DNA from: Bacteroidetes bacterium SW_11_45_7 | GTDB taxonomy: Bacteria > Bacteroidota > Bacteroidia > Chitinophagales > SW-11-45-7 | NCBI GenBank assembly: GCA_003022985.1 | Contig: PXTV01000028.1 | Coordinates: 1 to 10,956, forward strand | DNA: 10,956 nt | Direction: 5' to 3' | Shown: positions 1 to 6,522 of the stretch, in pieces | Numbering within the stretch: the stretch's first letter is position 1 | Layout: every line of letters begins with the position of its first letter | Position numbers and translations under genes: made by a program | Notes under the pieces: model-generated | Seen by the model: only the letters and a program-made list of their open reading frames with translations | What the model was told of the DNA's origin: nothing | The model's database searches: none

Positions 1-196
1 CCTCAACCTCACGAATACTGCCACTACGACAAAAAGCGCCAAATAACATAGTTACCAGATGATCCCAGGGGGTAAATTTTTTTGCGTATTTATCACTGTT
101 TTGGTCTCGTATGACCTGACTTATAGCATTTTTAGGCAATAATTTTATAAGCTGTCCGAAAACTGATTGTCCACTAAAATGCTTACTTTTACTCAT
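1..196 (-). CDS. IS4-family transposase, N-terminal fragment (runs off the window)
   Basis: Reading the minus strand from the ATG at 196-194 gives about 65 residues beginning MSKSKHFSGQSVFGQLIKLL. The segment continues through a KYAKKFTPWDHLVTMLF stretch and then GSIREVE. This matches the DUF4372-type N-terminal domain found before the DDE catalytic domain of many IS4-family transposases in Bacteroidota, with its typical 'F.GQ..F.QL..L' opening and '.KFT.WDHLV.M.F' motif. The DDE residues lie beyond the window, so activity cannot be judged. The reading frame is open to the edge. Assignment is by recognition of the N-terminal pattern, not by search. Confidence 0.8.
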   Translation of the reverse strand, partial: MSKSKHFSGQSVFGQLIKLLPKNAISQVIRDQNSDKYAKKFTPWDHLVTMLFGAFCRSGSIREVE

Positions 197-212
197 ATAT
201 ATTTAGTTTATG

Positions 213-253
213 GAAAAGGGAGTCTCTTATTTTATGTAGATGTCTCCCTTTTC
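213..253. terminator. Strong hairpin in the IS leader, possible bidirectional terminator
   Basis: GAAAAGGGAG (213-222) pairs perfectly with CTCCCTTTTC (244-253), followed by one mismatch (T223/T243) and one more pair, enclosing a loop of about 20 bases. On the plus strand it is followed by TTTTATTATT, the usual layout of a Rho-independent terminator. On the minus strand the hairpin lies just upstream of the transposase start. A structure there would block read-through transcription into the transposase or sequester its translation start, a known self-limiting device of insertion sequences. The role here is inferred. Confidence 0.55.
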
Positions 254-312
254 TTTTATTATTAATATGCTAAACTACTAATGTCTGCATTTTCGCGGAC
301 GCCAGTGAATCT

Positions 313-1128
313 ATGAATGCTAAACTCTTTTGCTGTTATCTTCTTATCATCCTATTCTTGCACACAGGATTTGCCCAACCCTTCCAATGGCAGAAAATCG
401 ATACCGGCCTGCACTACGCTACAATCCCTTCGCCTATACCATCATCGATTGGCGATTCTAAAATTTCGGTGCTCAGAATAAATCCTGAGCATTACCACTT
501 CACCCTTGCAAGCCAAAAAGAAGGGCAAGGCGATTACAAAACAGCTAAAGAATGGAGTGCTAAACAGGGTTTTAGTGCAGTTATCAATGCCGGCATGTTT
601 CAAAATGATAACCTGACAAACGTGGGCTATATGAAGGATTCGGGCTTTGTAAATAACGGAACACTCAACCACAATAATACTATAGCTGCTTTTAACAGGA
701 AAGATACAAGCTTGCCAAGGTTTCAGATCATCGACCTCAAATGCCAGAACTGGGATAACCTAAAGGATGAGTATTACTCCTATACACAAAGCATCCGTAT
801 GATCAATTGTAACCAGCAAAACATGTGGCGTCAACAAAACCAAAAGTTCAGCATGGTGGTTTTGGGAGCTGACAAACAAGGAAATGCGCTATTTATTTTT
901 AGCCGCTCACCTTACAGCGGGCACGACATGAATGATATCCTTCTCCAATTACCGCTCAACATCCATAATGTCATGTATCTGGAAGGTGGCCCTGAAACCA
1001 CGTTTTATTTGAATCATAAAGGCACCGAAGTGTCACGTGTGGGCAGTTATGAAACGGATTACCGCGAAGATAACCGCAATGACCGACTGCGTGTCTTGCC
1101 AAATGTGATTGGTATAAGGGAACGATAA
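313..1128 (+). CDS. Secreted phosphodiester glycosidase (NAGPA-domain) family protein
   Basis: A 271-residue protein with a signal peptide: hydrophobic core about residues 8-19 and likely cleavage after GFA/Q near 21-22. The rest resembles the phosphodiester glycosidase domain named after mammalian NAGPA ('uncovering enzyme'). Visible landmarks are VINAGMF (90-96), the QSIRM segment (159-163), MVVLGAD (181-187) and MYLEGGPETTFYL (221-233), corresponding to the family's 'NGGFF', 'R..iG' and 'nLDGGgSs' blocks. Bacterial members hydrolyse sugar-phosphodiester linkages or act on envelope polysaccharides; the substrate cannot be read from sequence. The protein would act in the periplasm or outside the cell. 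The start gives a normal signal peptide, with no Shine-Dalgarno sequence. It is the first gene after the insertion sequence and has no close operon partner. Confidence 0.8.
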   Translation: MNAKLFCCYLLIILFLHTGFAQPFQWQKIDTGLHYATIPSPIPSSIGDSKISVLRINPEHYHFTLASQKEGQGDYKTAKEWSAKQGFSAVINAGMFQNDNLTNVGYMKDSGFVNNGTLNHNNTIAAFNRKDTSLPRFQIIDLKCQNWDNLKDEYYSYTQSIRMINCNQQNMWRQQNQKFSMVVLGADKQGNALFIFSRSPYSGHDMNDILLQLPLNIHNVMYLEGGPETTFYLNHKGTEVSRVGSYETDYREDNRNDRLRVLPNVIGIRER

Positions 1129-1229
1129 GTCGTTTTTGTTACTTTTAAAATTGCCAACTTAGCGCCCTTAATTCGGGAAATTGAAATCGTAGTGTTCTTA
1201 TTGTAACTTAGAATAAATATCACTTTGCT

Positions 1230-1466
1230 ATGAATAACCTGATCACTGAGAGAATAACCGTCAATCCAGATATTTGTCATGGGAAGCCAACAATCCGCAA
1301 TACACGCATGATGGTGGAAAGTGTATTGGAATACCTGGCCGCAGGCGATAGGTTTGATAATATTCTCAATGAATTTCCCGATTTGGAGAAAGAAGATATA
1401 CTTGCATGTCTTGCCTATGCGAATCAAGTCTTAAAATTTAAAGACATTTCGTTCAAAGTCGCCTGA
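1230..1466 (+). CDS. DUF433 family antitoxin
   Basis: A 78-residue protein with the hallmark DUF433 pattern: NPDICHGKPTIRNTRM (about 12-27), VESVLEYLAAGD (29-40), then ILNEFPDLEKEDILACLAYA (45-64), matching the family's 'P.i.gGkp.I.gTRi.v..il..la.G...ee.l..yP.l..edi.aAl.ya'. DUF433 proteins are small helix-turn-helix-like proteins usually encoded directly before a DUF5615 PIN-like protein, and are taken to be the antitoxin and probable autoregulator. That is the arrangement here: the TGA stop shares its last A with the next gene's ATG, implying translational coupling. The ATG at 1230 is the only sensible start. Confidence 0.9.
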   Translation: MNNLITERITVNPDICHGKPTIRNTRMMVESVLEYLAAGDRFDNILNEFPDLEKEDILACLAYANQVLKFKDISFKVA

Positions 1467-1819
1467 TGCGTTTTATTATCGATGCACAACTGCCACCTTC
1501 TTGGGTAGAGATTTTAAGAGCTGATGGATATGACGCTGTTCATACCTCCCAATTGAAAGAAGGAAATACGACCTCTGATGAAACAATTTTGGAAGTGGCG
1601 GAAAGTGAAGACCGTATTGTGGTGACCAAAGATTCTGATTTTTACTACACGTTTGTCACAAACGGACGTCCGCAATACTTGGTCTTCGTCAAGCTTGGAA
1701 ATATACGAATTCAAGCCGCCAATCAGTATCTTAAGGTAAATTTAAGCTCGCTGATTAAAGCCCTATATGAGGGGGCACTTATCGAGCTATGGCCCAATCA
1801 AATTAAGGTGGTTTATTAA
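1466..1819 (+). CDS. DUF5615 PIN-like toxin
   Basis: A 117-residue protein of the DUF5615 (Mut7-C/PIN-like) family. It opens with FIIDAQLPPSWVEIL (3-17), in which Asp6 is the expected first acidic metal ligand. It continues with GYDAVHTSQL (21-30), SDETILEVAE (37-46, second acidic pair), and RIVVTKDSDFY (50-60), with Asp56 and Asp58 in the 'vTkDsDF' motif. The acidic residues needed for a PIN-like RNase site therefore all seem present and the gene is full length. It is coupled to the DUF433 gene by a one-base overlap. The likely role is a type II toxin-antitoxin endoribonuclease; this is known for the fold but inferred here. Confidence 0.9.
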   Translation: MRFIIDAQLPPSWVEILRADGYDAVHTSQLKEGNTTSDETILEVAESEDRIVVTKDSDFYYTFVTNGRPQYLVFVKLGNIRIQAANQYLKVNLSSLIKALYEGALIELWPNQIKVVY

Positions 1820-1951
1820 TGTTACCTTACTAATAACAATCAATCGGGTATTTCTTGCCAAATCCCGTTCCACACCTGCATCACATATTCTTTAACAATA
1901 ATCCGATTTCCATAGGCGTTGAATTATTACCACCATCTTCATGTCAACGCT

Positions 1952-2710
1952 ATGCTTCCCTTTGCCAACAACATATCCGGTCAACCACTTACCTGCTGCC
2001 TATTGGGCGCTTGTTTTCTGTGCATTGCAACCTGTACAAGCTCCAATCAGGAACAAGCTGTAAAAACCGAACAACCCGATGGCAAAAGAATGGCCATCGA
2101 TTACCAATCCCTTCTCGACAACATTCAAAAAAATAGAAAGACATTTTCCAGAAACTATGAGAACGGTAATGACAGTGTCCAAAGTAACATATTGGCAAAA
2201 AGCCGGGAATATGTCGAGAAGATGATGAAGGATTCCCTTATACCGGCTTGGATAGGAACATCGTATGCTTTTGATGGTACAACGGATAAACCCCGCGAAG
2301 GTAAAATTGCCTGTGGCTATTTTGTAAGTACTGTTCTCAGGGATGCCGGATTCCGCTTCAATCGATTCTCTTTAGCCAAGCAACCCTCCGGGAATATTAT
2401 ACGCTCGGTTACTGAAGAGCTGAAGCGATTCCCGAATGGATCTCTCAGCTATTTTATGAATGAGGTCAAGAGGATGGACAAGGGTATCTACATTCCGGGC
2501 CTGAATGACCATGTTGGGTTTATAGTGAAGGATCAATCAGAGCTAAAGTTTTGCCATGCTGCTTATTATGCACCTTATGAAGTAACATGTGAACAATTGG
2601 CCAAAGCCAGCGCAGTGGCGAACTCGAGCTACCGGGTATTAGGCAAGGTATTAAACAAAAGAATGGTTGAGCAATGGGTAGCAATGCGCAAGATTGAGAC
2701 ATTCAGGTAA
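1952..2710 (+). CDS. NlpC/P60-like cysteine hydrolase, predicted lipoprotein
   Basis: From the ATG at 1952 this is 252 residues. A hydrophobic stretch ends in IATC (Cys28), a slightly non-canonical lipobox, so it is probably a lipoprotein. An in-frame TTG at 1919 would add 11 residues and spoil the signal sequence, so I prefer 1952. The domain has WIGTSYAFDGT (100-110), then GKIACGYFVSTVLRDAGF with Cys121 placed like the NlpC/P60 nucleophile in 'dCSGfv', and GLNDHVGFIV with His187 as the second catalytic residue; His202 could be the third polar residue. NlpC/P60 enzymes cleave peptide bonds in peptidoglycan stems. The usual DCS is replaced by ACG, so it belongs to a divergent branch and the substrate may differ. 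No overlap with neighbours. Confidence 0.6.
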   Translation: MLPFANNISGQPLTCCLLGACFLCIATCTSSNQEQAVKTEQPDGKRMAIDYQSLLDNIQKNRKTFSRNYENGNDSVQSNILAKSREYVEKMMKDSLIPAWIGTSYAFDGTTDKPREGKIACGYFVSTVLRDAGFRFNRFSLAKQPSGNIIRSVTEELKRFPNGSLSYFMNEVKRMDKGIYIPGLNDHVGFIVKDQSELKFCHAAYYAPYEVTCEQLAKASAVANSSYRVLGKVLNKRMVEQWVAMRKIETFR

Positions 2711-2799
2711 TCTGCCTAATTGATGAATAGACAGGATGTTTTTGTTTTATTGATAAATTTTATTCATTCAAACTTGTGACAATGGCATTAGCTGATATC

Positions 2800-3324
2800 A
2801 TGAATAGCAGAGCAACGTTTTTCCTTCTACTAATCACTCTGTTTGGAGGATGTAAAACAAGCCAAACCCAAAAAGGGATAAGCGAATTAGACGAAAATTT
2901 TCATTACGGAATACCATACGAAGAAGTTCTTAAGAGGGCTGATGTAGATGATGTAACAGACCTAATTTGCTATCGAGAGGGATATGTTCTTGCAAAAACA
3001 ACCGACACCACGAATCAATACAATACTCGCCCAAATCTCTCTTTAGCAAACTTGGTTATGCAAGAACATGCGGAAATACACGACATATCCAGACAAAGGG
3101 GAGTTTCTTTTACCATTGAATTAGGAGATTATGCGGAAAAGGTGGCAAAAAATGACGAATTTGGTAGGTATCATTTTACAAACTTTGAGAACAATGTGTT
3201 GCCATTTGCAGACACCACTTTAGATCGAAGTTATGGAGACCAAATAATTACACCCGAAGAAGCCAAAAAAGCAAACAATTTAATATATAGAGGCAAATAT
3301 AAGGAAGGTTCTAATGAAGATTGA
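2800..3324 (+). CDS. Hypothetical lipoprotein, no family recognised
   Basis: I do not recognise this 174-residue protein. The start at 2800 gives a clean lipoprotein signal: MNSRATFFLLLITLFGGC, with a short charged n-region, a hydrophobic core and LFGGC placing the lipidated Cys at 18. Two upstream in-frame starts (GTG 2776, ATG 2782) would add an acidic residue before the signal and are less likely. The mature part is soluble and acidic, with no membrane segment, repeats or obvious catalytic motif. It has aromatic-rich patches such as ENFHYGIPYEEVL. It lies 89 bases after the NlpC-like lipoprotein gene on the same strand, suggesting a related envelope role, but nothing more can be said. Confidence 0.7.
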   Translation: MNSRATFFLLLITLFGGCKTSQTQKGISELDENFHYGIPYEEVLKRADVDDVTDLICYREGYVLAKTTDTTNQYNTRPNLSLANLVMQEHAEIHDISRQRGVSFTIELGDYAEKVAKNDEFGRYHFTNFENNVLPFADTTLDRSYGDQIITPEEAKKANNLIYRGKYKEGSNED

Positions 3325-3786
3325 TTAAATCTAAGCAAAAACTCTTTTAAGGTGATTTTCTATGTAATCCTGCAGGCCAGTTTGCTGTGCTTAGCCCAAC
3401 GCTATCCGCAAATGGGCTATATGGCGGTCCGAAAAGGGATGCGTGATAGACTTTTATGAAGTCCTTATTCACTCTGTAGACGCTCTGTCTTCCTTGATCC
3501 CATGTGTGTGAACCGGGTGAGCCTTTGATCGAAGCAGCCCTGAGCACATATTGGGATGTTTGGCAAGTCGCAGATCCGGGGATGTTTAGAGTCCATTCCA
3601 TCTGGAGCCATGAGTAATTTCCCGGGCGTATTCTTACTCAGGAAATTGGCAATAAGAATAAGGGATTCTAACCAATACGCATTTTTCTTTTTACCCAAAA
3701 GCCCACGACTTAGCAATTCCCTTGGCCTAATCCGATTTTCCAAATCTAACTTTTGAAGAATCGAAACCAATTACAATCTTTTATCT
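3325..3786. other. 462-base stretch without a convincing gene
   Basis: Two overlapping minus-strand open frames (3347-3601 and 3465-3770) are the longest here. They have no recognisable motif, no signal peptide, and lie in different frames over the same bases. The composition looks a little less AT-rich than the flanking lipoprotein gene, and the stretch may be the remnant of a broken gene or inserted fragment. I see no tRNA, rRNA, tmRNA or RNase P signature and no strong terminator. A loose promoter-like TAACTTTTG at 3747-3755 precedes the gene at 3787 but has one base too many for TAnnTTTG. Confidence 0.4.
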
Positions 3787-4773
3787 ATGAACTTACTGCC
3801 ATTATTTACCATAGCATTTAGCCTGCTTGCATTAACAGGAACGACAACTCTGGTCAAAGATTCAATTGACACAATGAATCGAGAGAATAAAAAGAAAGAA
3901 GATCGTGTCACCATCAGCAATGATTATGAAGCTGAACGATATTCTTATGACTCATTGACAATCCCCGCATTCTTTAAGCAACTTACCCAAAACCACCTCG
4001 ATGATTACATGGCTTTAGATAGCAGCAACTATCGGCAAGTCTGTAGGGAATACAACCTCAAGGCTGGTGACAAAAGGAATCGAAAGCGTTTTTTTACCAT
4101 CTCGATTTTGCATGATCTTTTTACCGCCAATCAAGCGATAAACTGTTCCAAAGGACCAGTTTTAAATATCCCCTACATGTGGCACTGGCAAACTCCCAAC
4201 AAAAGGAAAGACATCACGCACCTTGCACACGATCAAGCGCTAAAAGATATTGAGGCTCCGCCTGGGTTGAGCAGGTATGCCAGTTATGCGAAAGTAGATC
4301 GAACCCCATTTTTATTTCTAAGCGACCTTTTTGCCAAAACGCCCAATTACTATTTCCCTGAGTGCGATACTTTTTCAACATTTGGTTGGTGTAGTGAGCG
4401 GGAGATGGCGTTTACAAGTCTTTCTGAAATATTGAACGGGAAATGCAATGGTAAGGTGGCTGTGGGGGCAAATCATAGCTGGACTGAATTGATAGTGCCT
4501 ATGAGATCGCAGAAGGGTAAAGACGTCAAATTAAAGGTGCGGGTTGATAACACTTACAACACGATTGATTGGAAAAAGGCCGATAACTGGTCAAAAGAAA
4601 GGTGGCAAGACGCCCACAATGAAACACGATTAGAAAGATGGTATAACAAAAAAGCGCATTCTGAAAAAGAAAGGGCGAGAATAAGGGATCACATCGCCTC
4701 AAATCAGGCTATGCAAAGAATAGAAAGAAAGCTGGTAACGTACTTGAACGAACAATTTAAAGATAAGAGATAA
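3787..4773 (+). CDS. Exported transglutaminase-like (Cys-His-Asp) protein
   Basis: A 328-residue protein with an N-terminal hydrophobic segment (about residues 3-18) that is a signal peptide or anchor, followed by a charged linker (30-55). The central region carries the three elements of a transglutaminase-like/papain-fold site: Cys202 in FGWCSEREMAF, His230 in GANHSWTEL and Asp254 in KVRVDNTYNTIDW. Order and spacing agree with bacterial transglutaminase-like proteins ('GxCxexA', 'HaWvev', 'D'). In bacteria these are usually peptidases or amidases of envelope substrates rather than cross-linkers. The C-terminus (265-328) is a lysine/arginine- and glutamate-rich helix. Only one base separates it from the next gene, so the two are surely cotranscribed. 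Confidence 0.65.
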   Translation: MNLLPLFTIAFSLLALTGTTTLVKDSIDTMNRENKKKEDRVTISNDYEAERYSYDSLTIPAFFKQLTQNHLDDYMALDSSNYRQVCREYNLKAGDKRNRKRFFTISILHDLFTANQAINCSKGPVLNIPYMWHWQTPNKRKDITHLAHDQALKDIEAPPGLSRYASYAKVDRTPFLFLSDLFAKTPNYYFPECDTFSTFGWCSEREMAFTSLSEILNGKCNGKVAVGANHSWTELIVPMRSQKGKDVKLKVRVDNTYNTIDWKKADNWSKERWQDAHNETRLERWYNKKAHSEKERARIRDHIASNQAMQRIERKLVTYLNEQFKDKR

Positions 4774-4774
4774 A

Positions 4775-5662
4775 ATGCGGATTCCCTCCTTCTCAAAAAA
4801 GTGGTCTTTTAATGGGTCAGTGGCTCCGCTAAAGCTCTCGGTTATTTTCCCACTTGTAAGAGGAGGTGTTATACTCATGTATTCTCTATTGTTTTTGGGG
4901 ATTTCCTCTTGTAGCCAGTCAGAGATAGAAGCACATGGACAAAAAGAAGCCTTTTCGGGCGGGATTATTAGCACCGTGAATTTTCTGTTGAATGGTAATC
5001 AAACGGGACATGCTTCCAGCTCATTCCTTCGTGGTGATATTGCCCTATCTACCGTTGATGTCACTTCCTTTGAGGGGAACACAAATGGCAGTTTCAAGCA
5101 AGAACAGCAACGCTATCCGCGAGTGCGTGAAGCGTATTCATCCAAAGAGAGAACAGTGAAAAAGCTCCTCGCCAGGCGAGGGATCAATACGTTTCGCATC
5201 GACCTGTTTATTCGCTTGTTCAAGAAAGAGCGGCTTGTAGAAGTATGGGCAAAAAAAGAAGAAACTGATACATTTACCCATATTGTGGACTATCCTTTTT
5301 GCAGGACTTCTGGTGATTTAGGCCCTAAACGAAGGGAGGGTGACTTGCAAATCCCGGAGGGCTTTTACCGGCTAAGTTATTTCAACCCTGCAAGCAATTA
5401 CTATCTATCGCTTAAGATTATTAAAGAGTTGTACGTCTTCGCAGTGGAGGCCCACTCTTCGGGAAATGCTCGCATTCCTGTCCATATTTTCCCCGGCCGA
5501 TTGGACGAGGATCATTGGCAAGCGCTTAAGGATGAATACAGCTCCGATACATCACTTATTAACTTTTGGCAAAACTTACGACCGGGCTATCTGGCATTTG
5601 CAAACAACAAACAGGTTTCTGATATCAATATTGATGAAGATGGTGACTACAATATAAAATAA
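4775..5662 (+). CDS. YafK-type L,D-transpeptidase homologue lacking its catalytic segment
   Basis: A 295-residue protein. An N-terminal stretch ends in LGISSC (Cys46), so it is probably a lipoprotein. An ATG at 4877 with AGGAGG ten bases before it is an alternative start, but the one-base spacing to the previous stop favours 4775. Residues 108-214 follow YafK/ErfK-type Bacteroidota proteins closely: a 'QEQQRYPRVREAYSSKE' helix, LVEVWAKK, YPFCRTSGDLGPKRREGD, IPEGFYRLSYFNPASNYYLSLKI. Family members then have about 40-45 residues with HGxCxxxGCxxxxD, the catalytic His and Cys. Here the sequence jumps from LKI (215) straight to IKELYVFAVEA and RIPVHIFPGRLDE, which normally follow that block. The frame is intact, so it is likely a non-catalytic binding or scaffold protein, or a decayed gene. 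Confidence 0.8.
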   Translation: MRIPSFSKKWSFNGSVAPLKLSVIFPLVRGGVILMYSLLFLGISSCSQSEIEAHGQKEAFSGGIISTVNFLLNGNQTGHASSSFLRGDIALSTVDVTSFEGNTNGSFKQEQQRYPRVREAYSSKERTVKKLLARRGINTFRIDLFIRLFKKERLVEVWAKKEETDTFTHIVDYPFCRTSGDLGPKRREGDLQIPEGFYRLSYFNPASNYYLSLKIIKELYVFAVEAHSSGNARIPVHIFPGRLDEDHWQALKDEYSSDTSLINFWQNLRPGYLAFANNKQVSDINIDEDGDYNIK

Positions 5663-5675
5663 AAGTTCAATTAAA

Positions 5676-6431
5676 ATGCAGAATTGGTTTTACAAGTCGA
5701 TGCTTTTTGCTTTTCCTGTGATGGCTATGGGCATAGGTGTGATGATTATAGCTTATTTCTTCCGGGGCGGAAAAACGATTTACCAGACAGACCAAACACT
5801 CGCCAATCAACAAGTGCGCAATTTACGGACATATCTCAATCCGCAACATCTTAAATATGGTAAAAAGAATGGCATCTCCCCTATTGAAAACAGGCAGGCA
5901 TTTGCGCGGAAAAAAAATGAGTTGTTGCAAAATGACCGCCTCACGCCAGTAACATCCACTCGTTATGTGTATGTCGAAAATTTCAACAATTCCGTCCCTT
6001 ATCTCACCAAGGAAGCTGATCAGCTTCTGGCTGAAATCGGCCGAAGATTCAGGCAGCGACTTGAGGCAAACGGCATCAACGGCACTTACCGTCTTGTACT
6101 GACTTCTTGTTTGAGAACGAAGCAAGACCAGCGTGACCTTCGCAACAAAAAAGACAACGTAAATGCCGCACTTCGTTCGGCTCATTGGTATGGCACCACA
6201 TTCGACATCACTTATGAGCGCCTTACAAGAATGCCGCTTCTTGTTGAGAACGTGGTTGGTGCGTTTACGGGTAAACAAATGACCTCTATCATTGCAACGC
6301 GCTTATTGAATTGCTACACTTCAAACCAAAAGCCCATTTTAGGCGAGGTGCTGTTGGAATTACAACGGGAAGGGAAATGTATTGCTTTGGTCGAAAGTGT
6401 TCCGAGCTGCTTTCATGTGACGGTGAGGTAA
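5676..6431 (+). CDS. DUF5715 family protein, M15-like D,D-peptidase fold
   Basis: A 251-residue protein anchored by one N-terminal transmembrane segment (about 9-29), with the bulk predicted in the periplasm. Residues 97-250 match the DUF5715 pattern. YRLVLTSCLRTKQDQ (138-152) corresponds to the 'tSgyRs..eQ' region of M15 peptidases. SAHWYGTTFDI (168-178) gives the zinc-site SxHxxGxxxD motif, with His170 and Asp177. SCFHVTV (244-250) supplies the third ligand, His247. All three zinc ligands are present, so it may be an active D-alanyl-D-alanine-type carboxypeptidase or endopeptidase trimming peptidoglycan stems. It lies 13 bases after the YafK-type gene and ends the three-gene unit. Activity is inferred from the motif. 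Confidence 0.75.
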   Translation: MQNWFYKSMLFAFPVMAMGIGVMIIAYFFRGGKTIYQTDQTLANQQVRNLRTYLNPQHLKYGKKNGISPIENRQAFARKKNELLQNDRLTPVTSTRYVYVENFNNSVPYLTKEADQLLAEIGRRFRQRLEANGINGTYRLVLTSCLRTKQDQRDLRNKKDNVNAALRSAHWYGTTFDITYERLTRMPLLVENVVGAFTGKQMTSIIATRLLNCYTSNQKPILGEVLLELQREGKCIALVESVPSCFHVTVR

Positions 6432-6522
6432 TAACTCGAGCCTATCATGATAATTATGTCGGTACTATCTTTAACAAATTGATTGTTTGGCATTTTTGGA
6501 GATAGCCTCTCCGCCTACTTTA
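6432..6522. other. Convergent intergenic region with a small hairpin
   Basis: This short gap separates the end of the DUF5715 gene from the 3' end of the minus-strand integrase remnant. It contains GGAGA-TAGCC-TCTCC (6499-6513), a five-pair stem with a five-base loop. No T-run follows on either strand, so it is at best a weak terminator. Confidence 0.3.

Larger units (their letters stand above)
1..306 (-). mobile_element. IS4-family insertion sequence, 5' end only
   Basis: The left edge of the window holds the transposase start and upstream leader of an insertion sequence read on the minus strand; the rest of the element lies outside the window. The leader carries a strong hairpin at 213-253. 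An imperfect inverted repeat at 277-306 (ACTAATGTCTGC against GCGGACGCCAGT, most differences being transitions) is a candidate for the element's end, but the opposite end is not visible, so the boundary is a guess. If right, the element ends only a few bases before the gene starting at 313 and may have displaced that gene's native promoter. Confidence 0.45.

Noticed and set aside
1201..1227. TTG ... TCACTTTG as a promoter for the DUF433 gene
   Set aside because: The -7 match lacks the A at position 2, the spacing is short, and the start codon follows after two bases, leaving no room for a transcript start.
1059..1427. Minus-strand open frame of 122 codons
   Set aside because: It overlaps the end of the phosphodiester glycosidase gene and most of the clear DUF433 gene; no motif of its own.
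1855..2136. Plus-strand open frame of 93 codons
   Set aside because: It is a different frame over the start of the NlpC-like lipoprotein gene and shows no motif.
2721..2767. ATGAATA ... TATTCAT inverted repeat after the NlpC-like gene as a terminator
   Set aside because: Only seven AT-rich pairs with a loop of about 30 bases and no following T-run.
3722..3755. TTG ... TAACTTTTG as a promoter for the gene at 3787
   Set aside because: One base too many in the -7 element and a 22-base spacer; too loose to call.
5823..6278. Minus-strand open frame of 151 codons
   Set aside because: It is entirely antisense to the DUF5715 gene, whose zinc-site motifs show which strand is coding.
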